The position numbers and the translations under genes are program-made. Below, in pieces: positions 26,825 to 37,416 of a DNA stretch of 64,000 nucleotides (the first letter of the stretch is position 1; each line of letters starts with the position of its first letter). The notes beneath the pieces were generated by a model. The model ran no database searches, was not told the DNA's origin, and saw nothing but the letters and a program-made list of their open reading frames with translations. The stretch comes from CAVQCJ01 sp963771835 (GTDB taxonomy: Bacteria; Actinomycetota; Actinomycetes; Prado026), in contig CAVYVA010000002.1 in the NCBI GenBank assembly GCA_963771835.1, positions 434,001-498,000 on the forward strand, read 5' to 3'.

Positions 26825-27705
26825 TCAGCCTGAGCGGCGCCCAGGGCGGCCGCTGGGGCGGACAAGTGCGCGGATGAGTTCAGAACGAGCTCGTTGGAGC
26901 GTTCCATGTCGTCCCAGTAGCGCCGGGGCAGCAGGTGCACCGCTCCGTCGACCTCTGCCACGACATGCACGCCGTCTTCGCGAACCCACTCGGCGTCGAG
27001 GTACCGACGTCGACCCGAGGCTTCGACCCGCACGGCCTGTCTGGTCGGCTCCGGCAACCCATGCCGTCTGCAGAGTCGAGCGAAGTCGATCTCCGAGAGC
27101 GCCTGCGACCCACCGGCGATGTCCGCGGCCGCGGCCGCCAGCAGCCGACGGTGGCGGATCCGCCCTGCTCCGCCCAGCTCTCGCTGCAGGTCTTCCGGCC
27201 TCGCCAGGCCTTGCTGCACCACTGCCGCCAGGACCCCGACCGCGGTCCGTGAGCTGGGGCTCCAGGCTGCCGAGTCGACGGCGCTGCGTGCGGTCCGGGT
27301 CCGCGGGGGTCGACGGGTCGGATGCAGATGCAGCTGCGGGTCGAACCGGCGCGACTCGTGGACACGCACCCCCGGCGGCCGAGGACCGGTGACACCCCTG
27401 GGAACGACGACCTCGATCACCGGTCGGCTCCACCCGGCCAGCCCGTCGGCCTCCAGCGCCGTGAATGCGCACAGAGCCGCCCTCGGCCCTGCGTTCAGGA
27501 GGGCGACCCACCACTGCTGTCGACGAGTGAGCGGTCCGTTGTGGAGGACGATCGCATTCGGTGGTGAGGCGGTCCAACGGTGGGCCACGAGCTGGGCAAG
27601 CTCGGCCTTCGCGCCGACGCCGCACTCCCTGAGCTGCTGGCGTGAGACGACGCAGTCCTGCTGCTCGGCGAGCCGACTCAGGGCCGGACAGTCGAGGCGG
27701 GGCAT
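26825..27705 (-). pseudogene. DUF559/AbiEi-like protein with damaged 3' end
   Basis: The first ~270 residues look like a common actinobacterial protein: an N-terminal wHTH-like segment (LSRLAEQQDCVVSRQQLREC), a middle AbiEi-like region (RRQQWWVALLNAGPRAALCAFTALEA, RPPGVRVHESRRF), and a C-terminal endonuclease-like DUF559 core (RRRYLDAEWVREDGVHVVAEVDG, YWDDMERSNELVL). After NELVL the normal ending (a VLRFPA-type strand and a final helix) is missing. The frame stays open for another ~900 bases antisense to the S9 gene, while another frame stops at 26825. Either a frame break or a 3' truncation is present. Function unknown. Confidence 0.6.
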
Positions 27706-27813
27706 CGCGGCACAGTTCCAGATCAGGTCACGAGACGCCGGCGTTTGTCCACAGCCTCGACGTGTCAGCGTCAGTGGCCGCTCTGACCGCCGCTCGGGCT
27801 GACAAATCTCAGA

Positions 27814-29681
<1,868 letters not shown>

Positions 29682-29685
<4 letters not shown>

Positions 29686-30866
29686 CGGTCAGCCTCTCGC
29701 TGGATGAAGCCGGCCATACCCGGCACTGTGAAGGCGACGAAGCCGTACTCCGGCGCGTAGATCAGACCCTTGCCGATCAGGCCGGCCCGGATCGGACCGA
29801 GGTTGCCCATGGTCCGGCCCAGCCGTGCGGCGACGTCGGAGGTCTTGGTGTCCCGCCCACTGTCTCCCGACATCGCGTGCAGGAACAAACGCTCGGTGGC
29901 CGTCGCCCGGTCCCAGCGGGACCGGAAGAAGCCGTTGTCCAGGGTCGCGCGGCCCAGGCTGATCCCGTTGCGCGCGTCGGCGGCGCCGACCACCGGCCCG
30001 GCCGCCACGTTCCACGTCGCCGACCCGAACTCCTGCAGGAAGTACGGGTAGCCGCCGGCGGCCGCCACCACGGCGTCCAGCGCCTCGTCCGACCAGCGCA
30101 CACCCATCTCGGCGGCCGGCCCGGCCAGGGCCTGCGCGGCGACCACGGGGTCCAGCTGCCCCAGCGGCCGGTAGTCGAACAGCCGCTCGGCGTACGACTT
30201 CGCCTCCGCCAGCCGCCCGGCGAGGTTCGGCAGCCCGGCCCCGATGAGCACGAACGGCACGCTGCGCTGCCCGGCCACGTGCGCGCCGGCCGCGAGCGCG
30301 GCCATACCGGCCCGGTCGAGCTCGTGCAGCTCGTCCACCAGCAGCACCGCCCCGACCCCGGCCTCCATGGCGGCCCGGCCCACGTCCACGGCCAACGCGG
30401 TGAAGTCGACCTCCAGGTCGCTGGGGCCGTGCGGCGCCCCCGTCCGGGAGCCCGCGGACGCCTGCACCGACGCGCTGACCGTGCCGGAGGTGTCGAGCGT
30501 GACGGTGAACGCGGTGATGCTGGCCAGCGCCTTTCGGGCGAGGTCCGACAGCCGCGGCCCGTGCAGCCGCCGGATCCCCGCGGTCAGCTGCGCGGCCAGT
30601 GCGGTCATCATCGCGGGAGCACCCTCGCGGCGGGTCTCGGCCTGGACCGTCACCCAGCCGCGCCCCTCGGCCCGGGTCGCCAGCTCGTTGATCAGGACGG
30701 TCTTGCCGACGCCGCGCAGTCCGGTCATGACCAGCCCGCGGGAGACCCGGCCCAGCTCGCCGCGGTGCAGGATCGCGTCGAAGGCGTCCAGCTCGCCCTG
30801 CCGGCCGGCGAGCAACGGCGGACGCAGGCCGGCGCCGGGTGCGTACGGGTTGTCGACGACGTCCAC
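29682..30866 (-). CDS. AAA/STAND-like ATPase upstream of typA
   Basis: 394 residues of the AAA_16 / archaeal ATPase type, similar in layout to Orc1/Cdc6-like NTPases. It has Walker A MTGLRGVGKTVLINEL, Walker B VGAVLLVDELHELD, a sensor region (PFVLIGAGLPNLAGRLAEAK) and a lid. A C-terminal domain (TSDVAARLGRTMGNLGPIRAGLIGKGLI) reads like a winged helix. Substrate and role are unknown; ATP-dependent DNA-binding or regulatory switching is inferred. GTG 30866 has TAGACT at 30878-30873, a leaderless -10, embedded in a helically phased CTAG array, which makes autoregulation an attractive idea. Overlap with typA suggests a role in the same stress or translation programme. Confidence 0.78.
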
Positions 30867-30872
30867 GGCACG

Positions 30873-30920
30873 AGTCTAGCGAGTTCTAGGCCTCTCTAGG
30901 ATTTCCCTAGACTCTCCTAG
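30873..30920 (-). repeat. Five CTAG words phased at one helical turn on a promoter
   Basis: CTAG begins at 30876, 30886, 30896, 30907 and 30917, giving spacings of 10, 10, 11 and 10 bases. On the minus strand the units read CTAGGAGAGT, CTAGGGAAATC, CTAGAGAGGC, CTAGAACTCG and CTAGACTCGT, i.e. CTAG followed by purines. The unit nearest the ATPase supplies its -10 (TAGACT, 30878-30873); the distal two overlap the end of the Nudix gene, where they impose the rare codons TCT, AGG and AGA. This looks like an operator array bound on one face of the helix. Confidence 0.75.
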
Positions 30921-31341
30921 AGCTCTCCCGCCCGCCGTCCGCGATCAGAGCCGCGGCGGCCTGGGCAGGCTCCCGGTCACCGGGCAGCCAGGCCACCGAG
31001 TCGATGGCGTGCGGGTCGACCCAGCGGACCTCGTCGTGCTGCTCGCGGGCGACCGGCTCGGCCCCGTCGACGAGCCGGGCGAGCCACACCCGCAGCACGT
31101 ACCGGCCCAGCGGCCAGTCGCCGCCGACCCGCGCGCCCAGGACGATCCCCACGCCCAGCTCCTCGTCGATCTCCCGGACCAGCGCCTGCTCCTCGGTCTC
31201 CCCGGCCTCGACCTTGCCACCGGGCAGCTCCCAGCCGCCGGCCAGGTGCGGCGGCTCGGTACGGCGGGCGGCGAGCAGCCGCCCGTCGCGGACGATGGCG
31301 GCACCCACCACGAGCACCGGGTCGCGCGGCGGCTCGCTCAC
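30907..31341 (-). CDS. Nudix hydrolase (MutT-like)
   Basis: 144 residues with a complete Nudix box, GGKVEAGETEEQALVREIDEELG, split here as GGKVEAGETEEQALV and REIDEELG. The N-terminus VLVVGAAIVRDGRLLAARR and the ELPGG lead-in are like MutT/8-oxo-dGTP diphosphatases, so pool sanitising is likely, although other nucleoside diphosphate substrates are possible. The last codons (Ser-Ser-Arg-Arg-Val) use TCT, AGG and AGA, unlike the rest of the gene, because the CTAG array runs into its 3' end. The gene lies upstream of the ATPase-typA operon on the same strand. Confidence 0.87.
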   Translation of the reverse strand: MSEPPRDPVLVVGAAIVRDGRLLAARRTEPPHLAGGWELPGGKVEAGETEEQALVREIDEELGVGIVLGARVGGDWPLGRYVLRVWLARLVDGAEPVAREQHDEVRWVDPHAIDSVAWLPGDREPAQAAAALIADGGRESSRRV

Positions 31342-31510
31342 CGGGCCAGGCTCCCACCCACAGGCGGTGCGGCGCGCCCGAAGGCGTGCGACATCTCACA
31401 ACCGAACGTGAACACCCGGTGAGCGCAGCGGGTCGCCGGGTGGCCATACTGACCTCGGTCGGGGCCCTGGGACGGTCCGCGGCGCGGCGGGAACGGTCGA
31501 GAGGACTGCG

Positions 31511-32320
31511 ATGGCGAACAGCACGCTGGCCGGCGGCACCTCTGCACCCGGGCGGGCCAGGATCGCGGCCCGCACGCTGCGCACGGACAACTGGCGGAAG
31601 GCCCCGATCCTCACCGCCCTCGGCCTGATCGCCTGGCTCACGTACGCGACGGTCCGCGTCTTCATGCAGAAGGACTACTGGGTCGGCGACTACCACTACC
31701 TGACACCGTTCTACTCGCCCTGCCTGTCCAACGGCTGCACACCGGAGTCGGCGGAGTTCGGCACGTTCCTGCCCGACGTCTGGTGGCTGCCGTACGCCGC
31801 GCTCACGCTGCCGTTCCTGCTGCTGTTCCGGCTCACCTGCTACTACTACCGGCGCGCGTACTACCGCGCGTTCTGGTTCTCCCCGCCGGCCTGCGCGGTG
31901 CCGGACGGGCACGCGCGGTACACCGGCGAGACGCGGTTCCCGCTGATCGGGCAGAACATCCACCGGTACTTCTTCTACGCCGCGGTGGTCATCTCGCTGA
32001 TCAACACCTGGGACGCGGTCCGGGCCTTCCACAGCCCGCAGGGGTTCGGGTTCGGGCTCGGCAACGTGATCCTGGTCGCGAACGTCGTGCTGCTGTGGGC
32101 GTACACGGTGTCGTGCCACTCGTGCCGGCACGCGATCGGTGGCCGCCTCAAGCACTTCTCCAAGCACCCGTTGCGGTACAAGGCCTGGACGTTCGTGTCC
32201 AGGCTGAACACCCGGCACATGCTGCTGGCCTGGGTGACCCTCGCATCGCTCGCGGTCACCGACTTCTACGTGATGTCGGTCGCCGCCGGGTGGATCTCCG
32301 ACCTGCGCTTCATCCACTGA
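31511..32320 (+). CDS. sdhC: Succinate dehydrogenase membrane anchor subunit
   Basis: 269 residues with about five membrane helices (APILTALGLIAWLTYATVRV, WWLPYAALTLPFLLLFRL, RYFFYAAVVISLINTWDAV, NVILVANVVLLWAYTV, HMLLAWVTLASLAVTDFYVM) and His residues in the helices suited to haem ligation. It matches the single-anchor Sdh1 type of mycobacteria (Rv0249c) rather than separate small SdhC and SdhD. ATG 31511 follows GAGAGGA. First gene of sdhCAB; sdhA starts 20 bases on. The anchor passes electrons from the Fe-S subunit to menaquinone. Confidence 0.88.
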   Translation: MANSTLAGGTSAPGRARIAARTLRTDNWRKAPILTALGLIAWLTYATVRVFMQKDYWVGDYHYLTPFYSPCLSNGCTPESAEFGTFLPDVWWLPYAALTLPFLLLFRLTCYYYRRAYYRAFWFSPPACAVPDGHARYTGETRFPLIGQNIHRYFFYAAVVISLINTWDAVRAFHSPQGFGFGLGNVILVANVVLLWAYTVSCHSCRHAIGGRLKHFSKHPLRYKAWTFVSRLNTRHMLLAWVTLASLAVTDFYVMSVAAGWISDLRFIH

Positions 32321-32339
32321 CAGGAGCGAGCCCTCCACC

Positions 32340-34265
32340 ATGACCGAGCTCGAGCGGCACACCTACGACGTCGTCGTGATCGGCGCCGGCGGCGCCGGAC
32401 TGCGCGCTGCGATCGAGGCCCGCAGCCGTGGCCTGCGTACGGCAATCGTCTGCAAGTCGCTGTTCGGCAAGGCGCACACGGTCATGGCCGAGGGCGGCAT
32501 CGCCGCCTCGATGGGCAACGTCAACAGCCGCGACAGCTGGCAGGTGCACTTCCGCGACACGATGCGGGGTGGCAAGTTCCTCAACCACTGGCGGATGGCC
32601 GAGCTGCATGCCAAGGAGGCGCCGGACCGGGTCTGGGAGCTGGAGACCTGGGGGGCGCTGTTCGACCGCACGCCGGACGGCCGGATCAGCCAGCGCAACT
32701 TCGGCGGGCACGAGTACCCGCGGCTGGCCCACGTCGGCGACCGGACCGGGCTGGAACTGATCCGCACCCTGCAGCAGCAGGTGGTGGCGCTGCAGCAGCA
32801 GGACCAGCGTGAGCTGGGCGACTACGAGGCGCGGCTGAAGGTCTTCGCCGAGTGCACGGTCACGCGGCTCATGCAGGACCCGGCTGCAGCCGACGGAACC
32901 CCCGGTGCGGTCAGCGGGGCGTTCGGCTACTACCGCGAGACGGGCCGTTTCGTGCTGTTCGAGGCACCCGCGGTCATCATCGCCACCGGCGGGATCGGCA
33001 AGTCGTTCAAGGTGACCAGCAACTCGTGGGAGTACACCGGCGACGGGCACGCGCTGGCCCTTCGCGCCGGCAGCACGCTGGTCAACATGGAGTTCATCCA
33101 GTTCCACCCGACCGGCATGGTCTGGCCGCCCAGCGTCAAAGGCATCCTCGTCACCGAGTCGGTGCGCGGTGACGGCGGCGTGCTGACGAACTCGGAGGGC
33201 AAGCGGTTCATGTTCGGCTACGTGCCCGACGTCTTCCGCAAGCAGTACGCGGAGACCGAGGACGAGGCGGACCGCTGGTACAAGGACGCGGACAGCAACC
33301 GCCGTCCGCCCGAGCTGCTCCCCCGCGACGAAGTCGCGCGCTCGATCAACTCCGAGGTGAAGGCGGGCCGCGGCTCGCCGCACGGCGGAGTGTTCCTGGA
33401 CGTGTCGAGCCGGCTGCCGGCCGAGGAGATCCGCCGGCGGTTGCCGTCGATGTACCACCAGTTCAAGGAGCTGGCGGACGTCGACATCACGGCCGAGCCG
33501 ATGGAGGTCGGGCCGACGTGCCACTACGTGATGGGCGGCGTCGAGGTCGAGCCGGACACCGCGGCAGCGGCACGGGTCCCGGGCCTGTTCGCGGCCGGTG
33601 AGTCCGCCGGCGGGATGCACGGCTCGAACCGGCTCGGCGGCAACTCGCTCTCGGACCTGCTCGTGTTCGGCCGCCGGGCCGGCCTGGGCGCCGCGGACTA
33701 CGTGGCCTCGCTGGGTGAGCAGCGCCCCCAGGTGGCCGGCGCGGACGTCGACGCCGCGGCTGCCGCGGCGCTGGCGCCGTTCACGAACACCGGCGGGGAG
33801 AACCCGTACACCCTGCACACCGAGCTGCAGCAGACGATGAACGACCTGGTCGGCATCATCCGCACGAAGGCGGAGGTCGAGCAGGCGCTCGAGCGGCTCC
33901 AGGTGCTCAAGGCCCGGGCGAAGACGGTCACCGTCGAAGGACACCGCCAGTTCAACCCGGGCTGGCACCTCGCCCTCGACCTGGACAACATGCTGCTGGT
34001 CTCCGAGTGCGTCGCCCGGGCCGCGCTCGAACGCGAGGAGTCCCGCGGCGGGCACACCCGCGACGACTTCCCGCAGATGAGCCAGCAGTGGCGGCAGGTG
34101 AACCTGATCTGCTCGACCGACGGCGACGGGGTCAAGGTCGAGCACCAGCCGCTGCCGACGATGCCGACCGAGCTCCTGGGTCTGTTCGACCGTGCCGAGC
34201 TGGCCAAGTACATGACCGCCGAAGAGCTCGGTTCGTTGCCCGAGAGCGCGGAGGGGAACCACTGA
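32340..34265 (+). CDS. sdhA: Succinate dehydrogenase flavoprotein subunit
   Basis: 641 residues with the FAD dinucleotide fold GAGGAGLRAAIEARSRG, the covalent-FAD histidine in KAHTVMAEGGIAASMGN, and the active-site region FHPTGMVWP with TESVRGDGGVLTNSEGKRF. The HYVMGGVEVEPDT and SNRLGGNSLSDLLVFGRRAG segments are typical of the family. It oxidises succinate to fumarate at the cytoplasmic face. CAGGAG at 32321-32326 is its ribosome site. The stop overlaps the sdhB ATG (TGATG). Two fumarases further along the window act on its product. Confidence 0.95.
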   Translation: MTELERHTYDVVVIGAGGAGLRAAIEARSRGLRTAIVCKSLFGKAHTVMAEGGIAASMGNVNSRDSWQVHFRDTMRGGKFLNHWRMAELHAKEAPDRVWELETWGALFDRTPDGRISQRNFGGHEYPRLAHVGDRTGLELIRTLQQQVVALQQQDQRELGDYEARLKVFAECTVTRLMQDPAAADGTPGAVSGAFGYYRETGRFVLFEAPAVIIATGGIGKSFKVTSNSWEYTGDGHALALRAGSTLVNMEFIQFHPTGMVWPPSVKGILVTESVRGDGGVLTNSEGKRFMFGYVPDVFRKQYAETEDEADRWYKDADSNRRPPELLPRDEVARSINSEVKAGRGSPHGGVFLDVSSRLPAEEIRRRLPSMYHQFKELADVDITAEPMEVGPTCHYVMGGVEVEPDTAAAARVPGLFAAGESAGGMHGSNRLGGNSLSDLLVFGRRAGLGAADYVASLGEQRPQVAGADVDAAAAAALAPFTNTGGENPYTLHTELQQTMNDLVGIIRTKAEVEQALERLQVLKARAKTVTVEGHRQFNPGWHLALDLDNMLLVSECVARAALEREESRGGHTRDDFPQMSQQWRQVNLICSTDGDGVKVEHQPLPTMPTELLGLFDRAELAKYMTAEELGSLPESAEGNH

Positions 34266-35032
34266 TGGGGTACGACGCGAAGTTCCGGGTCTGGCGCGGA
34301 GACGCCTCGGACGGGGACCTGCACGACTACACGGTCGAGGTGAACGAGGGCGAGGTCGTGCTCGACGTCATCCACCGGCTGCAGGCGACGCAGACCCCCG
34401 ACCTGGCCGTCCGGTGGAACTGCAAGGCGGGCAAGTGCGGGTCGTGCAGCGCGGAGGTCAACGGGCGGCCGCGGCTGATGTGCATGACGCGGATGAGCAC
34501 CTTCACGCCGGAGGAGACGGTGACCGTCACCCCGCTGCGCGCGTTCCCCGTCATGCGCGACCTGGTCACCGACGTCTCGTTCAACTACGAGAAGGCCCGC
34601 ACCGTGCCGTCGTTCGCACCACCGGCCGGCCTGGGGGCGGGCGAGTACCGGATGCAGCAGGTCGACGTCGAGCGCAGCCAGGAGTTCCGCAAGTGCATCG
34701 AGTGCTACCTGTGCCAGAACACCTGCCACGTGGTGCGCGACCACGAGGAGAACAAGAAGTCGTTCGCCGGCCCGCGGTTCCTCATCCGGCTCGCCGAGCT
34801 GGACATGCACCCGCTGGACACCCTCGACCGCAAGCAGGCGGCGCAGGACGAGCACGGGCTCGGCTTCTGCAACATCACCAAGTGCTGCACCGAGGTCTGC
34901 CCAGAGCACATCAAGATCACCGACAACGCCATCATCCCGCTCAAGGAGCGGGTGGCCGACCGGCGCTTCGACCCGTTGAAGATGCTCGGCGCGAAGATCC
35001 GCGGGCGGCGACCGGGCGACGTCGGCGACTGA
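34265..35032 (+). CDS. sdhB: Succinate dehydrogenase iron-sulfur subunit
   Basis: 255 residues. The N-terminal 2Fe-2S domain has CKAGKCGSCSAEVNG and a fourth Cys in RLMCMTR; the C-terminal domain carries CIECYLCQNTC, then CNITKCCTEVCPEHI for the 4Fe-4S and 3Fe-4S clusters. It relays electrons from SdhA to the membrane anchor. The ATG overlaps the sdhA stop by one base, indicating tight coupling. As in mycobacterial Sdh1, the complex has three subunits. Confidence 0.95.
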   Translation: MGYDAKFRVWRGDASDGDLHDYTVEVNEGEVVLDVIHRLQATQTPDLAVRWNCKAGKCGSCSAEVNGRPRLMCMTRMSTFTPEETVTVTPLRAFPVMRDLVTDVSFNYEKARTVPSFAPPAGLGAGEYRMQQVDVERSQEFRKCIECYLCQNTCHVVRDHEENKKSFAGPRFLIRLAELDMHPLDTLDRKQAAQDEHGLGFCNITKCCTEVCPEHIKITDNAIIPLKERVADRRFDPLKMLGAKIRGRRPGDVGD

Positions 35033-35060
35033 CCGCGTGACGGCTAGGCTCGGAGCCGAG

Positions 35061-35777
35061 ATGACCGACATGAGCACCACCGCCGACCACGACGACCTGG
35101 GTAACGTCGCCGACCGCACGAACAAGCTGCGGGCCGGGGTCCTGGGAGCCAACGACGGGATCGTGTCCATCGCCGGACTCGTTCTCGGCGTCGCGGCGAC
35201 GACCATCGCGCGTGGACCGATCCTCACCGCCGGCGTGGCCGGGCTGGTCGCCGGCGCGATGTCGATGGCCGTCGGCGAGTACGTCTCCGTCTCGACCCAG
35301 CGCGACACCGAGACCGCGCTGCTGGCCAAGGAGCGGCACGAGCTCGCCACCGACCCCGAGGGCGAGATGGCCGAGCTGGCCGAGCTCTACGTGCGCCGGG
35401 GGCTGACGCCCGACCTCGCCCAGCAGGTGGCCGAGCAGCTGCACGCGGGGCCGCGCACGCTCGAGGCGCACGCCGAGGTCGAGCTCGGGATCAGCGTGCA
35501 CCACCAGGTCAGCCCGTGGAGCGCGGCGATCTCCTCGTTCCTGGCGTTCAGCCTCGGAGCGCTGCTGCCGCTCATCGCGATCCTGGTGCCGCCGCCCGCC
35601 TGGCGGTCGGGCGTGACGTTCGTCGCGATGGTGCTCGCGCTGGCGCTGACCGGTTCGGTGAGCGCGCGGCTCGGCGGCGCGGACCGCAAGCGCGCGGTGG
35701 TCCGGGTCGTCGTCGGCGGAGCGCTGGCGATGGCCATCACGTACGGCATCGGGCGGCTGGTCGGGACGCACGTCTGA
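35061..35777 (+). CDS. VIT/CCC1-family iron/manganese transporter
   Basis: About 238 residues. Helices are GILSIAG-like near the N-terminus (LGANDGIVSIAGLVLGVAAT), GVAGLVAGAMSMAVGEYVSV (the metal-binding MSMAVGEYVS motif typical of VIT1), and three C-terminal helices (AISSFLAFSLGALLPLIAIL, SGVTFVAMVLALALTGSVSA, GALAMAITYGIGRLVG). A cytoplasmic Glu-rich segment (ERHELATDPEGEMAELAEL) sits between helices 2 and 3, as in plant VIT1. It likely exports or stores Fe2+/Mn2+. It follows sdhB closely; supply of iron homeostasis next to an Fe-S enzyme is suggestive only. ATG 35070 is an alternative start. Confidence 0.88.
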   Translation: MTDMSTTADHDDLGNVADRTNKLRAGVLGANDGIVSIAGLVLGVAATTIARGPILTAGVAGLVAGAMSMAVGEYVSVSTQRDTETALLAKERHELATDPEGEMAELAELYVRRGLTPDLAQQVAEQLHAGPRTLEAHAEVELGISVHHQVSPWSAAISSFLAFSLGALLPLIAILVPPPAWRSGVTFVAMVLALALTGSVSARLGGADRKRAVVRVVVGGALAMAITYGIGRLVGTHV

Positions 35778-35884
35778 CCCGCGCTGGGCTGCCGTGCCCG
35801 CGTGCCGCACAGCGGTGCGGACGCAGTCCCCGATAGCCTGCCCGTGGTCCGAACGGACCGGTGCATCACCCGGAAGGGGCCGCC

Positions 35885-36520
35885 GTGCGCAAGTACCTGG
35901 TCGAGTTCATCGGGACGTTCTTCCTAGTCTTCACGGTGACGTGCGCGGTGCTCTCCGGCGCGCCACTGGCACCGCTCGGCATCGGCGCCGTGCTGATGGT
36001 CATGGTGTTCGCCGGCGGGCACATCTCCGGAGGCCACTTCAACCCCGCAGTCACACTGGCAGTGCTGCTGCGCGGACGGATCACGTCCGCCGAGGCGGTG
36101 CCGTATTGGGTCACCCAGCTCGTCGCCGGTGTCGTGGCCGCGCTTGTGGGCAAGTACGTGATCGACCCCAAGGACCAGCCCCCGGCGACTGAGCTCACCG
36201 GTGGACACCTCATCGTGGCTTCGCTGCTCGCCGAGCTGCTGTTCACGTTCGCGTTGGCGTGGGTCGTCCTCAACGTCGCGACCAGCAAGGACCACCCGAA
36301 CAACTCGTTCTACGGACTGGCCATCGGCTTCACTGTCCTCGCCGGCGCCGTGGCCGTCGGCGGCGTGTCCGGTGGCGCGTTCAACCCGGCGGTCGCGCTG
36401 GGCATCATGACGGCCGGGATCTCCGCCTGGAAGAACATCTGGATCTTCTGGCTGGCCGAGCTGGCCGGTGCGGCGCTCGCCGCGTACGCGTTCAAGGCCG
36501 CGAACCCGGACGACGCCTGA
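35885..36520 (+). CDS. Aquaporin / MIP-family channel
   Basis: 211 residues with six membrane segments and both NPA boxes (GGHFNPAVTLAVLL and GGAFNPAVALGIMT). GTG 35885 follows GGAAGGGG at 35872-35879. Around the second NPA the sequence is Gly/Ala-rich with no obvious glycerol-facilitator Asp insertion, so a water channel is favoured over GlpF, but selectivity cannot be settled by eye. It ends convergently with a secreted-protein gene 281 bases away. Confidence 0.92.
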   Translation: MRKYLVEFIGTFFLVFTVTCAVLSGAPLAPLGIGAVLMVMVFAGGHISGGHFNPAVTLAVLLRGRITSAEAVPYWVTQLVAGVVAALVGKYVIDPKDQPPATELTGGHLIVASLLAELLFTFALAWVVLNVATSKDHPNNSFYGLAIGFTVLAGAVAVGGVSGGAFNPAVALGIMTAGISAWKNIWIFWLAELAGAALAAYAFKAANPDDA

Positions 36521-36552
36521 CCTTCCAAGGCGGTCTCGCTCGGGCGGCACAG

Positions 36553-36626
36553 CGGGAGGAGCACCCGGGAGTCGATCGGGGGATCTGACTCCTCGGAGGG
36601 GGGCTCCCGTTCAGGTGCCCCTCCCG
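36553..36626. terminator. Imperfect long stem in the aquaporin-secreted protein gap
   Basis: The 36521-36801 gap holds a broken inverted repeat. The left arm 36553-36571 (CGGGAGGAGCACCCGGGAG) can pair with 36604-36626 with a TTCA bulge and one mismatch. As it separates convergent genes it probably ends transcription in both directions. I see nothing else supportable in this gap. Confidence 0.5.
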
Positions 36627-36801
36627 CGTCGGCCGGCGCCGCGTACGCCGTCCCCCGTTGCAGGGTCGACGGGCGTGGCGCCGGATCTGTTCACCGGTGC
36701 GCGTACCCGCCATCCCCCGATCCGTTGCTGGCGGGGACGCGCACCGATGAGCTATTGGTTCTGGCCTGTCTCCTTCCCACGCCTGCAGCGTGGTCGGCGG
36801 G

Positions 36802-37302
36802 TCAGTAGAAGGTGATCGAGCTGGTCTGGTTGTCCATCGAGCCGAGCGAGTCGTCGTAGTTCGCCGGTCCCAGCGACGGACCGCTGGCGTTGCCGTCCTT
36901 CCACAGCTTCACCTGGCAGTTGTTGTAGCCCTGGAACGAGCCGACCCGGTCGTTCCAGCCCGCGGGCATCGTGCCGACGGTGAAGTCCAGGTCCGAGCTC
37001 GTGTCGCAGCCCGTGGCCGCCGTCACGTTGAAGTAGCTGCCGGAGCCGTCGCGGTCCGCGAGGTCGTAGAAGCGACCCAGGAGGACGGCCCCAGCGCCGC
37101 CCGCCGCAGGCCGCGCCAGCCGGCCGGTCGTCGCCGGGTCGGCCGTCGTGCACGTGAACTCGCCGGTCGTGAGGTTGAGCGTGCAGTCCTGCGGCGTCGT
37201 GTCCGCGGCGGCGCTTCCCGCACCCAGCACGCCGATCCCGACCATCGTCGTCAGCGCCCCCACCAGCACCCACGCAGCGCGCAGGCGCACCCGATTGCCC
37301 AT
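36802..37302 (-). CDS. Secreted protein with beta/gamma-crystallin-like repeat
   Basis: 166 residues. A Sec signal peptide (RLRAAWVLVGALTTMVGIGV) ends near GAGSAAADTTP. The mature part shows a Greek-key-like pattern: LGRFYDLADRDGSGSYFNV, then MPAGWNDRVGSFQGYNNCQV, then GPANYDDSLGSMDNQTSSIT, resembling calcium-binding crystallin-like and SMPI/I36-type exported proteins of Streptomyces. Four Cys may form disulfides. It lies downstream of an ECF sigma/anti-sigma pair on the same strand; a small hairpin (37320-37326 with 37334-37340) sits just upstream of its start. A function in the envelope or as an inhibitor is speculative. Confidence 0.72.
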   Translation of the reverse strand: MGNRVRLRAAWVLVGALTTMVGIGVLGAGSAAADTTPQDCTLNLTTGEFTCTTADPATTGRLARPAAGGAGAVLLGRFYDLADRDGSGSYFNVTAATGCDTSSDLDFTVGTMPAGWNDRVGSFQGYNNCQVKLWKDGNASGPSLGPANYDDSLGSMDNQTSSITFY

Positions 37303-37416
37303 GGCAGTCCATCCCCTTCGTCGGAAGCCCCGTTTCCGACAGGGTGTTGTCCGCACCCGGGCAGGCGTTGCGATGTGTCCAGAATGCGGACACCTGGACG
37401 AAACCGGTCACCGTCG

